From the NCBI RefSeq assembly GCF_030253575.1, contig NC_080568.1, forward strand, positions 27,047,001-27,111,000: 64,000 nt of DNA, written 5' to 3'. Numbering within the stretch: the first letter of the stretch is position 1; every line of letters begins with the position of its first letter. The translations under genes were made by a program, and so were the position numbers. This DNA comes from Rhododendron vialii (Eukaryota > Streptophyta > Magnoliopsida > Ericales > Ericaceae). Shown piece after piece: positions 1-10,847 of this stretch. A model generated the notes under the pieces. That model saw only the letters and a program-made list of their open reading frames with translations. It did not search any database and was not told the origin of the DNA.

Positions 1-3000
1 CTTAGAAAAATTATTTAATGCCTAAGAAGCACCGTCATGTGGTACTAGATGACTAGGTCTTTCTACCAACATATAATCATGCGGTGTCCAAAATAAGTGT
101 ATGAACTCCAATGATTGTGTGGTGGAATAGGAGCAAGGGGTATTGAATAATCTCTCAAAAATATATGGTGCCTCAATCTATTTGTTGGATACTATTACTT
201 AGTGTTACTTGTTGAGATACACTATGAAAATGCGTAACTAATTAAAACAATACAAAAATCACAGTGTGACATGTCATTTACCAAAAGAAGACATTATTTT
301 TGCCATATGATACCTCACATTTTTTAGAATGACGTAATATTTTTAAAATTACTTAGTTTTGGTGCTCGTAACATCCCCTGCAAAAATGTATGACATGTTT
401 TCAAGTGGAGTGGTAGTGATCGTATACTCACATGCATTTAGCAGGGGTTCATACAGACTTTTGTCAAGAAAAAATAAAAATCTATTTTTATAATTGTGTG
501 CTCCCTAGAATTTCCCCTCTCTTGCTCATAGCTAGTAGTTCTCAAGAAAGTTCCCCTGTGACTATCTCATTAACGATTCAAGTTATTTATTTAAGAAACT
601 CCAATATTTAAAATCTTTATGCAAGGAATCAAATTGATTGAATATCAATACAGTTGGTTAAAGGATAGTTCTTTCAAAGTAATTAATAGTCAGACTCCAC
701 TCATAACTCTTAAGAATTTGATCAACTTAATTTTTGCGTGAATTAATTTAGAACTTCAAATTGAACTTTTCAAACTGTTAAATAGAATCATAATTTGTGT
801 TATTTTACATCACACGAAAACTCACAGGATAAACCGTCAAATATTGATTTGTGGTTTTGATAAATTTCTGTTGGAACATTTCTAAGTTTGAAAATTAAAG
901 AGATATTATACTATAGGTGCATGTCTTTAATTTGTCAAAGGGTGTGACTTTATTTTTTATTTTTGGATGAAGAGACTTCATCATGACTCTTGTAAAAATG
1001 TAATTAGAATTTTATATAAATAGTATCACCCCCACATTGTTTCAAAACATTGAGTTCTCTTACCTTTCTGTATTAGTATTTTCTATTTTGTGAGCAATCT
1101 GATTCATGCTTACCGCACCCTCATTCTCCACCGATCGTGCAACGCGAAGACAAAAACTACAAGATGTATATTGGGGTACTGAAGAGAGACAAATATGGCT
1201 AGGACAGTGAAATAGTGAATGGCCTGTCTCTCATCAATCTCACATGCTATTTACTCAACTCTAATTATAAGACTAATTCTACTATTTGATTGGTTGTGTT
1301 CATGATTTTAATGTTTGATGGCATTTCTAACTATTTAGTGTTTTGTGATAACGGTATATGATAAACCTCCAACAAATTGACTTTGAATCTTGACTCGTCG
1401 GGGCTTTGGGCTGAGGAGGCTATGTTGTACTATGTTTGACCAATCAATGAAGGGACCATTTGCAATTTGGGCTACTTAAAAGAAATTGTGCCACATGCAG
1501 TGTTGACGTTAGCTTGTTGCTTAATTAAGATAAAAGGGTAAATATACTGAACCGGGATACTGCCAAGCACCCCCTGCTAGCTACTTACTCGGTATTTCAA
1601 TACACCATTGAAAATAGAGCGAGCTCTATCATAATTTTAATAATTTGAACCGCTTATTGTGTAGGTCTCAAGATACAAATTATCATGCAAAAATCGATTT
1701 GATCGGACATTAGTAGCAATCTTCAATATTTACATTTTTCTTTGAGAAAATGGATCAATAAATTAATTTCTTCTTGTTAATCTCATGATTTTAATCATGC
1801 ACTCATATATAGACCGATATCCAATCCATTTACTTTTTTTCCGAAATAATTTACATGTCTAGAGCTACAAATTAAATAAACAGCTTAAATAATCGAAATA
1901 GGTTATGGGACCAATGCAACTGATCAGGCCCCATTCTGCTAAGGTTCTTACTTTTTGAGTACATATTTTCTGCTCTAATTTTTTTTTTGACAAGCATATT
2001 TTCTGCTCTATTTTTTTTTGACAAGCATCTTTAATTCAAAAAATAAGTACTCTATTATTGAAAAAATAAGTACCTATTTCCCTTAGCGAAACGAGATCTG
2101 AGTGATGTGTTTGCAATGGTGTTTGACCTGAACTACCAATAAAAATATGCTCCCGAACTGAACAAATTCATATGTTTTGAAGAAAATAATTTTATTACGA
2201 ACCTCACATATATCTTATATATCACATAAACATTGGAAAATGATTTTGCCACTTTTTTTTTGTTAACGGCACTCCTCTGCAAATATATTTTTGGTGCAAA
2301 AATACACTTTTAAAAAAGTAACGTTAACAATAAAAAGAGTGATAAAATCAACTGTCTAAATATTTTTATCCTGACATATATTATTGCTTAACGCGTATTC
2401 TTCTATCCAAGTACTATTTCTCACTCCTATTTGACAACGACAGATGACCCGATGAGTTGGCCAAGAAATCAAACATGTGTTTGACCTGCACTCACACAAC
2501 TTTCAGACTATGAACTAAAAATTAAGTTTTACATTGGGGTGTCTGTGAGGAACATATATGCGTGAAAGATTGAGTTTTACATCTGATAAATAGAAAAAAA
2601 GACTGGATCTTAATATACAAATTGAGTGGCTTACCATTTGTAATAGTTTAAGTAAATATGGGTCATTCAATGTATATTTGATTCATTTGATGTGGTGTGG
2701 ACTCCAAAGGAATTGAACCTGCGTGCACAAGGGAGAACCTGAGACGGATTAGAATCGCAATAGTGCTTAAGTGCCAAAATTAGTCGATCTTCCTGGGTCA
2801 CCATCACTTAGTGCTATAGGCTTTTATGCGTACCCATTTGAAACCTAATTAAAATTAAGTGTATGAACCTTACAATAATATGGGGCGGTGAAGAAATCTA
2901 ATGGTGATTATCTATATCTATAAAAATAGTATATAATCTATACAATAATAATCTATATAATAAGGACGAGCGGTTTTTGAATCCTTTATAAATCTAGACC

Positions 3001-3669
3001 CTTCATTTGATCATCCTATGGTGGATAGAGTGTTAAAAATTTCTGTAAATTTGATCCATTCAATTTTTTACATTAACAGATATGGCAATATATCTTAACT
3101 TGGAAGCCTTCAACATTCAAAACCGTGGAATGGAAGAGAAGGAAGTAATGGAGTAAATTAGCTAAAGATATTTTTAGGGATCACTCTCCTAGAGAAGGAA
3201 GCAAAATTCCACATCAAAAGGACCAATCTTGATGGGGTTAGTAAGGACTAGAATATCAAAAGGAAAGCTTGACCAATCTTGGTGGGTTAGTAAGGACAAG
3301 AATATATATATATTCCATTCGATAATCCTAATCTATTTTATCTTAGGGAACTTCAGGAGGGAGATGAATGCTTACGAAAATTGAACTCTGCACATATGCA
3401 TGAGAATATAAGAAATGCACCAACTGCACCCTACTGCACTTGCAGATAACTCTTCAAATTAACAAATCCTTTATTTGGGGCATAATTTTTCTCAATTATG
3501 GAAACCTCTATACTGGTCCAATTGATTGAGTGTGATTTGTAGGAGTGATGGATTCCTAATTCAATATTTATGGTAGAAATAAATCCTATCTATCATTTAA
3601 AAATTTATCAAACCAATTCAAATTTTATGCTCTATAGTGTGGTCTCACTGGAAGAAAAGAACTGATATA
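1..3669. other. Gene-free AT-rich DNA
   Basis: I see no gene, RNA or complete mobile element. The only structure is a small direct repeat of about 35 bp (GACCAATCTTG...AGTAAGGAC), at about 3222 and 3270. Confidence 0.6.
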
Positions 3670-4056
3670 GGCTTCGTTTGTTTGAGCGTAAAATGTTTTA
3701 CCTATTTTTCGGTGTTTGGTTGTGTAAAACCTTTTACAAGTAAATCAATTTCCATTAATTGGATGAAAATGACTTACCCTCAAATCTTCCGTAAGTTATT
3801 TTTTGAAATGAACCCGCTGCCAATTCTCACTGCTCAATTTCCTCAATCGTTAGTCCTGACCCACGTTCATTTCCGATATTCTCAGATCTCTCTGCCGTTT
3901 AAGCCCCCCCTCCCTCTCTACACTATTTTGAAAGTATTTTTCAAGTGTTAACCAAATACCGAAAAATAAAAGTTTGAAATTTGTTTTTTGAAAAAAAAAT
4001 TTTACATGAAAAAAATTTTATATTGTAAAACATTTTACATCAAAACAAACGGAGCC
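3670..4056. mobile_element. MITE with about 32-bp terminal inverted repeats
   Basis: The left end GGCTTCGTTTGTTTGAGCGT and the inverted right end GGCTCCGTTTGTTTTGATGT match and both run on into AAAATGTTTTAC. The interior is AT-rich with no ORF of note. Target-site duplication is not clear. Confidence 0.75.
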
Positions 4057-4304
4057 ATAATTTACCAAACCGAACCAATACTAGAATCCATGATATCGAA
4101 ATTTGGTTTGCTACAAAAATGTAATTTCATTTCAATGTTAATAAATATTATCTTCTAGGGGTGCTCAAGAGTATTGAGTGCACCCAATTTCATTTTAGGG
4201 GGACTTAAAGAATCGTCCTCCTGCGTCACTCCTCGTAAGTTTTCATCCTTTGACTTTTTTCCACTTATGATTTCATCCTTCCTCTTTTTTAATACCAATA
4301 GTAC

Positions 4305-4306
<2 letters not shown>

Positions 4307-4362
<56 letters not shown>
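4307..4362. repeat. AT microsatellite
   Basis: An uninterrupted (AT)n run of about 56 bp. Confidence 0.95.
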
Positions 4363-4365
<3 letters not shown>

Positions 4366-4499
4366 CAGAAAAATGGGACGAAAAGATAACTCCGGAAGTC
4401 CCTGTAATTCAACTTATATATTCGATCATCCAATCCCATAAATCACTCCCAAAAATCTCGACCACCACCTCCCCAGTACAAAACCATTTCATCCTCAAC

Positions 4500-4800
4500 C
4501 ATTTTGTCAAAATGGGATGGTCGCACCCCCACCAATCAAGATCACTGCGGCATGAACAACTCATCCGGCGCATCGTCGCCGACTGACCAGGTCACAACAA
4601 GATGGTTGCAACCGTCAAGGCGACGGAATCGGCAGCGCTCAACAGATGCTTGTCGTCTTCCTCCACTGCCGCTGCCCGGAGCGTTTAGCGTAGACGAATT
4701 CGTTGCCTTTTTTTCCCCACTTTGTTGCCGGAAAGGGAAAAAGAAGCTATCGGTGGGTTTTTCAAATCGGGGCTCCTTTCAAATCTTACATACATGATAT
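4500..4800. other. GC-richer island without an assignable gene
   Basis: Base composition is clearly richer in G and C than the flanks, and a 97-codon open frame starts at 4504 (+). The translation (RRRNRQRSTDACRLPPLPLP) shows no family I know. It may be a decayed exon or transposon fragment. Confidence 0.3.
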
Positions 4801-4938
4801 TGTAGTACTGTCCTAGTTTGTTAATTAAGTAGTAGTTGTATAATCCCCAATCCTTCTTATTTCGTCATGATTTGAAACATTCAAATATGGCTGCCGCTAG
4901 CTTCTTCTTCTTCTTCTTCTTTTCTGGCTAAACATGAT

Positions 4939-5200
4939 TAGTCCTATTTTTCAGATTGGAGTTGTTGGACGATATTTTATTCATGAACATGAAATCATGA
5001 TTTATAGGTCATTAAAACATGCACATCACCTATTTTGTGGAAACCCAATAAGTTGTCATGTTTAGAACATTATTTTAGAAATCATAATTTATAGGTCATG
5101 TTCGGCCAATAAGGTTTTCGTTTCAGATTAGAGTCCTATTTTTCGGATTGGAGTTTCTGGACGATATTCCATTCGTGAACATGAAATCATGATTCATAGG
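4939..5200. repeat. Direct repeat of about 70 bp, spaced about 187 bp
   Basis: The block GTCCTATTTTTC...GGACGATATT...CATGAAATCATGATT occurs near 4939 and again near 5127. Further short repeats of ATGCCATGTTCTA follow to about 5500. It is probably an old repeat relic. Confidence 0.6.
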
Positions 5201-5519
5201 TCATGAAATTAAACATAAATGATTCAAAAATAAACATGGCCTATTTGAATGATTCAAAAATAAATGATGATTATTGTTTTATTCATGGTTTATTTGAATA
5301 ACCGTGAAATTTGTTGGACTTAAATCAGGATGTATTCATGAAAAAGATGATCGATTTTTTGGTATAAGATTTGGAAGTCATGTTTTCATGAAATCATGAA
5401 AACGTTCTAAATATGCCATGTTCTAAACCAAATATGCCATGTTCTACATACAGGGCAACCTAAAAAACATGATCAGACAACTCAATATGCCATGTTCTAA
5501 ACAAAAAATGATCCCTAAA

Positions 5520-7260
5520 AAAATGATCAGATTAGTCTCACTAATTGCGTTATATATGGAATGCAATCATCCCACTAATCTAGCCCCCACTACAAATTTC
5601 AAAAACTTCTTTAATTATCGAAAATGCTCAATCAGTTACAAATGGGCCTAAAATCATGGACTCTCATTTTGGAATCCCCATCAAATCAGTTATATATGGA
5701 AATAAAATCATCATCCCCAAATTCAAAAAACTTGACTTATATATATAATAATAAGGGTAAATATGGTAAAGCACACACAAAGGGGATGAAAACATAACCC
5801 CCAAAATTACTAGGGATGAAAACTTACATAGTGCCCCAAAAAAGGATGATTAATTAAAAACTCCTTTCATTTTTTCTTACTCAAATACTTATCAATTTCT
5901 CATATTCCACAATTTTCTTTTTTCTTTACATTACCAAACTCCTAATTATATTCTTTCAATTTTTCCCTTCTTTTTCTATTATAGCAGAATACCTTCCTAC
6001 AATCCTTATTTTACCCTACCGAAACCCTAAGTGTTTGGATGCTAATTGAATAGAACTGAAACCGAACCAAAATTTGATCAATTTTGGTTATGATTAGGTT
6101 CCACACATATATTGGTTAGGTTTTGGTTCCTAAGTTTTTAGAACCGTTTGAAATGGTCCGGTTACTTATTTTTTAGAGAACCGGACCAATCCGAACCGTA
6201 TGCACCTCTATGATCTTCCATTATGTTCATCTCCTATATATTCCTTTTCTCTCAATTAATTAAAAGATCAAAATTCATGATGCATGTACCTCCTCTCTGC
6301 TCAAATAAAATTTTCTCTCAATTCTTTTTTTTTTGTGTGTGTGTTTTGTTTTTTTAAATCTCTATTAGATTTGCGTTATATTTTTTGGATTAATAATTCA
6401 TCTCGATAAAAGAAATCTAAAAAGTAAAAATTATGACCAAAAGCAAAAAAAAATCCACTAAAGACTAAAAAGAGCATCAAACATTGGCCTATATTTTTAT
6501 ACTTTTTCGATTCGTCTCGTCGAGACGAATGATTAATCCTAAAAATTACGACAAAAAACTTTAAAAAAAGAGTTATGAAAAATAAAAAAAATACCGAAAT
6601 AACTTCCGGTCCTTCCGGATAAATACAGTAGTTTACAAGAACGCAGAGTGAGAGCCTCAAATTGAAGGCCAAAATTTTAGCCAATGTTCTTTTTTCCCTA
6701 TCCTTATCTTAATTTATTCCTTTGGATCGGTAAATTATTATAAAAAGTTTCGTTTGTCGAGTCAAAAAAAAAAAATATTTTTATACATCACAAGAATAAA
6801 AATAAATTCCCCAGTCCAAATGGAGTCAGTCCACAGTAGTTTATGTGAGCACTTCCAGAAAGGAGTATATTAAATTACTCCTACTTTCTGCCTTTTTTTT
6901 ATATATATATTGCTTTGAATGGACTAGTCATCATCATTAACCAAATTTAAGAATCTGAGCTTCCCTAATGAGGCCATTTTATATGTTTAATGATGACCCA
7001 AAGTATCATTTGCAAATAATTTTTAGCGGGGCCCAGGAATCTTTGAATAATCTTGTCATTAATACATTTCCTTCTGTTTGCCGATTAAAGAAACAAATAA
7101 CCAAGAGTCCGGATCCTCTTGTGTGATCAATGTGTGTAATAGTCATTAGAGAACCAAATTAAGAACTTCTTAGCAACAAGTCTACTAACGCATCCAAATG
7201 CGCAAACACTCACATAATAGGTGTAGGGTTACTTATTTAGTACTTTTGGAGTATACTCCA
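5520..7260. other. Gene-free DNA with an interspersed repeat fragment
   Basis: No gene is seen. The stretch about 6380-6600 resembles 46300-46570 and, inverted, 42110-42250: each has an AATTATGAC-like core among A-rich blocks and TTCATCTCG-like sequence. This suggests an unnamed interspersed repeat family. Confidence 0.4.
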
Positions 7261-7411
7261 TGTGAAATCTCTTAGTTCCACATCTTTATAATGTAGTATA
7301 TAGCAACGAGCCACCGGCTATTATTAACTCGAGATTAACCTTTTGAGCCACATGATTAGACTAACGGTTAGTAGGTTAATTGGCGCGGATCGTTACAATT
7401 GGTATCAGAGC
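7261..7411 (+). mobile_element. LTR with tRNA-iMet primer-binding site
   Basis: A 137-bp block starts TGTGAAATCTCTTAG (7261) and ends ...GTTACA (7397). Two bases later comes TGGTATCAGAGC (7400-7411), the classic plant initiator-Met tRNA primer site. I find no second LTR downstream, so this is the 5' part of a truncated TRIM or LTR retrotransposon. Confidence 0.7.
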
Positions 7412-7753
7412 ACAACTCTGGTCTACATGGTGGGGGCTATCTCTATGATCTGGTACGAGCCTAATGTGCTGTATAAAGTTAAGTACCACACCATGACTAT
7501 CAAAACAAATGTTGTTGGGCCAATGCAACAAAGACGTTGCAACATAAAGTGGTACATCTTAAACAATAAACTGGTTGTGAAAAACCCACTTAAGATAAAA
7601 ACGAATTGTAGTTCAGTTTTGATTGCTTAAAGAAACAAGTTTTTTCAACATAATTTGAAAAATCAGTACTTAAATCTATGCATGACCCAAATTCCGGTGA
7701 GATTTAGAGAAAATTCCAATAAAGGTCGGTATTAAAAGATGAAATAGAGTACT

Positions 7754-8129
7754 TAGGGCTGCAAACGAATAGAGCCGTTCGCGAGTCACTCGAGACTTGG
7801 CTCGGTAAAAGCTCGTTCGAGCTCGACTCGAGACATAAATAAATAAGCTTAAGCTCAAATTCTAGGCTCGTTTCGTTATCAAGCCGAACACAAGTTAGTA
7901 GAGACTCGGCTCGAGTTGACTCGCAAGCTAAGACTTAACAAACTTTTTACATTAATTACTACAATTAGTATTAGCATTTTGATATCTTGATGCAGAATCA
8001 TTACAAAAATATATTACATGTTATAATTATTCTAAAATTGAGATTATTTTCTTGTAGAGTATAGAAAAATGAAATATATATATCTCTTCACAATCAATTT
8101 GTTTTTGCTTGTATTAGGCTTATGCGAGA

Positions 8130-8165
<36 letters not shown>

Positions 8166-8338
8166 GTTTTTGTGGGTCTATTAAGGCTCGTGAACAAACT
8201 TGAACTCGAGTCAAGCCAAGACCCGTTCAGCTTAAGCTCGACTCGTTAAGTTTTCACTAAGCTCGAGCTTGTTAAAAACTTAATAAACAATTTTGAACAT
8301 GGTAAAACTCGATTCGACTCGGCTCGTTTGCTGCTCTA
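7754..8338 (+). mobile_element. hAT-type non-autonomous element, copy 1
   Basis: The terminal inverted repeats are TAGGGCTGCAAACGA and, inverted, TAGAGCAGCAAACGA. The flanking 8-bp duplications AGAGTACT (7746-7753) and GGAGTACT (8339-8346) match at 7 of 8. The subterminal parts are full of GCTCGA/CTCGAG motifs. Copy 2 lies at 40211-40744 in the opposite orientation. Confidence 0.88.
8131..8165. repeat. TA then CA compound microsatellite
   Basis: (TA)10 is followed by about (CA)7 in the middle of the hAT-type element. Confidence 0.9.
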
Positions 8339-8546
8339 GGAGTACTCAGATGCAGATTCACAGAGCTTTGAAAAAACTTAGAATGAAATGGAAGGAGCCA
8401 ATTAAAGTTTTATTGTTCCAAAAGGGAAAAGGATGGAAGTGAAACCTTTGAAGAAAAGTAAATTAGTTGTTGCCGTCCTTACGGGGTATCAAATTATCAA
8501 TGGAATGAAAGGAATTTTGGTTGCCTCTTCGGTCGCCATTGAAAGG

Positions 8547-8926
8547 TGTTAAGATATAAAGTCCCACATTGTTTTGGAGTGAAATGGGTGATCACTTAAT
8601 AACATTTTGGGACCTCTTCACTCATTGTCAATTGGTTTTGAGATGGATATAAAGTTTCCACATGGTATTAGAGCGGGGCCCATTCCACCCCACATTTTAT
8701 AAAATTAACAATTCACACCCCGCGATGACAGATCAGAGAAAAGACTCCACGATAATAGGACCCAAAAGTGGCCACACGTGACAGACCTCAAAAGCGGCTG
8801 CACGTGAGGGGGATGTTAAGATATAAAGTCACACATTGCTTGAGAGTGGAATGAGTGATCATTTAATAATATTTGGGACCTCTCTACTCATTGCCAATTG
8901 GTTTTGAGATAGATATCAAGTTTCCA
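8547..8926 (+). mobile_element. Complete TRIM retrotransposon (380 bp)
   Basis: The 5' LTR is 8547-8662 and the 3' LTR 8814-8926. Both start TGTTAAGATATAAAGTC and share GGGACCTCT and CAATTGGTTTTGAGAT. The 5' LTR ends CACA and is followed directly by TGGTATTAGAGC (8663-8674), an initiator-Met primer site with one change. A purine tract, GAGGGGGA, precedes the 3' LTR. The interior of about 150 bp codes for nothing, so it would rely on enzymes from other elements. The LTRs differ at several sites, so the insertion is not recent. Confidence 0.88.
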
Positions 8927-9600
8927 AGTAGAGAGAGAGAAGCTATTCTGTTTAGGTGAACAAACACAGTCCAAGGCAGGGCAGGTGGCAATCGGTTTGG
9001 GTTTCAAACGACGCCATTTTTGGAACCCAGCACGCCTGTGGACCTTTTGGCTCCATTCAATTGTCGGAAATGTTGTGTGAGAAATTAGTTCACAAGAAAA
9101 GTGAAGTGAGCTGAAATAAAAGAAAAATGAATTTATTTTCTTATGCGTGTTCTTTCGACAAAAATCTTGTAGAAAAAATAAGAATTCATTCCTTTCGACG
9201 AGATTTATTTTGCAAGAAAATGTTTTCCAGTGGAAAAGTTCAAGCGGTGAGTCTTATAACTTTTTCAGTACCTAAACGAACAAAAAATTATAAAAAAAAA
9301 TTAATTTTCTTATCATTTTCCATCTTTTTTTTGCAACTGAACTAGGCCTTTGGGGGCGACAGCGTCCCCGGATCATCCTAGCGGGAGCCTCCTTTGATGG
9401 TGTAGCTAATTTACAGTGGTTGACTATAGATTTTTCGTAGTTTTAAGGGGTAATTTAAAAATGTGTAATAATTTAGGGGGCAACATGTAAATATGACATT
9501 GCTTTATTTGCTCTGTTGATTGATTCGCGATTTTTTGGGGGATTGGCGCGCAATTGTAAGAGGAGAGAGAGAATCGCCTACGGCTACGCTATGCCTTCCA

Positions 9601-9626
9601 TCTCTCTCTCTCTCTCTCTCTCTCTC
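9601..9626. repeat. CT microsatellite
   Basis: (TC)13 at the presumed leader of the 322-aa gene. Confidence 0.9.
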
Positions 9627-10032
9627 GTTCTGTTCCATAGACAGGCCTGGGGAGGCGACGGAAGGGACTGCTGATCCTGGAAATTCAATTTCAGAAGTCC
9701 TATTTATCGGTTTCTTCCATGCCCCAAAAGGGTAATTCCTCCTATTCCCTTTTGCCCTGTGATTGTGTTCCTTTTTTCCCATTAAGTTTTTTAGGGTTTC
9801 TCTTTTTCCTTGTGGTTTTCTTGACAGTTGTTTTGGAAACCCAATTAGCAAGTACACCATGATGCAAGTCTTCTTAATTAATAAGGAATTGGTTCACATT
9901 TATGTGTGGTGGAATTCTTTAGGCCCAGCGTCTAACTCCCATCTTTTTATCTCATTTTAGCACACATTTATATTTACATAAAGGTTTGTGTATATAACAA
10001 GGTATTCCCCCTCGAAGAAAGTTAACCACAAT

Positions 10033-10268
10033 GGGGTTTGCCCGGTGGTCAAGGCCCGAGACTTAGGGGTTTACTTTCCTAAGGTCTCAGGTTCGAAACC
10101 TCTCAGGTGCTATCAAATCAACTCTTTTAGGGCCAATTCATTCCGAACATTCGCTTCGGCTCTAAGTGGGGCCTCCACTAGTAGGTGGTGGGTTTATGGT
10201 CCCCACTCCAAGGATTAGTCTAGGTGCGCGTACGCTGACCATACACTTGATCATCAAAAAAACAAAAA
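10033..10268 (+). mobile_element. Au-like SINE
   Basis: The head resembles a tRNA: TTGCCCGGTGGTCAAGG (A box) and AGGTTCGAAACC (B box). The 3' part has ATTAGTCTAGGTGCGCGTA and ends in an A-rich tail. The GGTGCGCG block is the hallmark of the plant Au SINE family. It lies in a presumed leader intron, same sense as the gene. Confidence 0.85.
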
Positions 10269-10847
10269 ACCTTGGAGAAAGTTATGGTACACTATGTACC
10301 ATAGAAATGCTAAGTTTTGTTGTGATTTTGAATTGCGTGTGGTCTGGCAAAAAGCGAAGTTCGCATGTTTTTTTTGGTTCATTTGTTATGACTTTGTATG
10401 GCACAGTTGGTACTAGTTCATGTATTATTCTGGTTAGTTACAAATGCATGTATATGGTGCACGTAGTTGTGAATCAATCATGGCATTGATATAGCTTCAT
10501 ACAGGATACCTTTTAGTATTTCTTTTTGTTATTGTTGATACCTGGAGTTGTTAAGTACGTACGTGATCTAATTGTGGTGTTTTTTTTGGCTATGTTTCAG
10601 ATGCATGCAAACTTTAGAACAATTATAAGATAAATTTGGCAGGGCGTGTATCGCATTACTGTTTGCTTCCATCCGAGGGGGTGCTATTGCAGGATAGAGA
10701 AGAAAAAAGAATTATCGAAACAGAAAAATGAGGCTTTGGAATTGATAATTTGGCAGGGCGATTATTTCATTACTTGTTTTCTTCAGGATTTGAAGTGGAA
10801 ACTTACCACCTTTATGCTTATTTGCAACAGAAACTCCTGTTATTGAC

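Larger units (their letters stand above)
9560..10847 (+). other. Probable 5' leader and leader introns of the 322-aa gene
   Basis: Upstream of the ATG at 10848 lies a CT microsatellite (9601-9626) followed by GC-richer sequence, typical of a plant leader exon. A possible donor follows CCAAAAGG near 9731. Possible acceptors lie at 10599, 10642, 10690, 10788 and 10830. A SINE at 10033-10268 would then sit inside a leader intron. A short direct repeat, ATTTGGCAGGGCG, occurs near 10633 and 10748. Exact leader structure cannot be settled without transcripts. Confidence 0.4.

Noticed and set aside
2699..2800. GCAGGTTCAATTCC-like B box on the minus strand
   Set aside because: No convincing A box at the right distance and no tail, so a SINE or tRNA could not be supported.
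4155..4439. Open frames of repeated Ile-Tyr on both strands
   Set aside because: They are translations of the AT microsatellite at 4307-4362.
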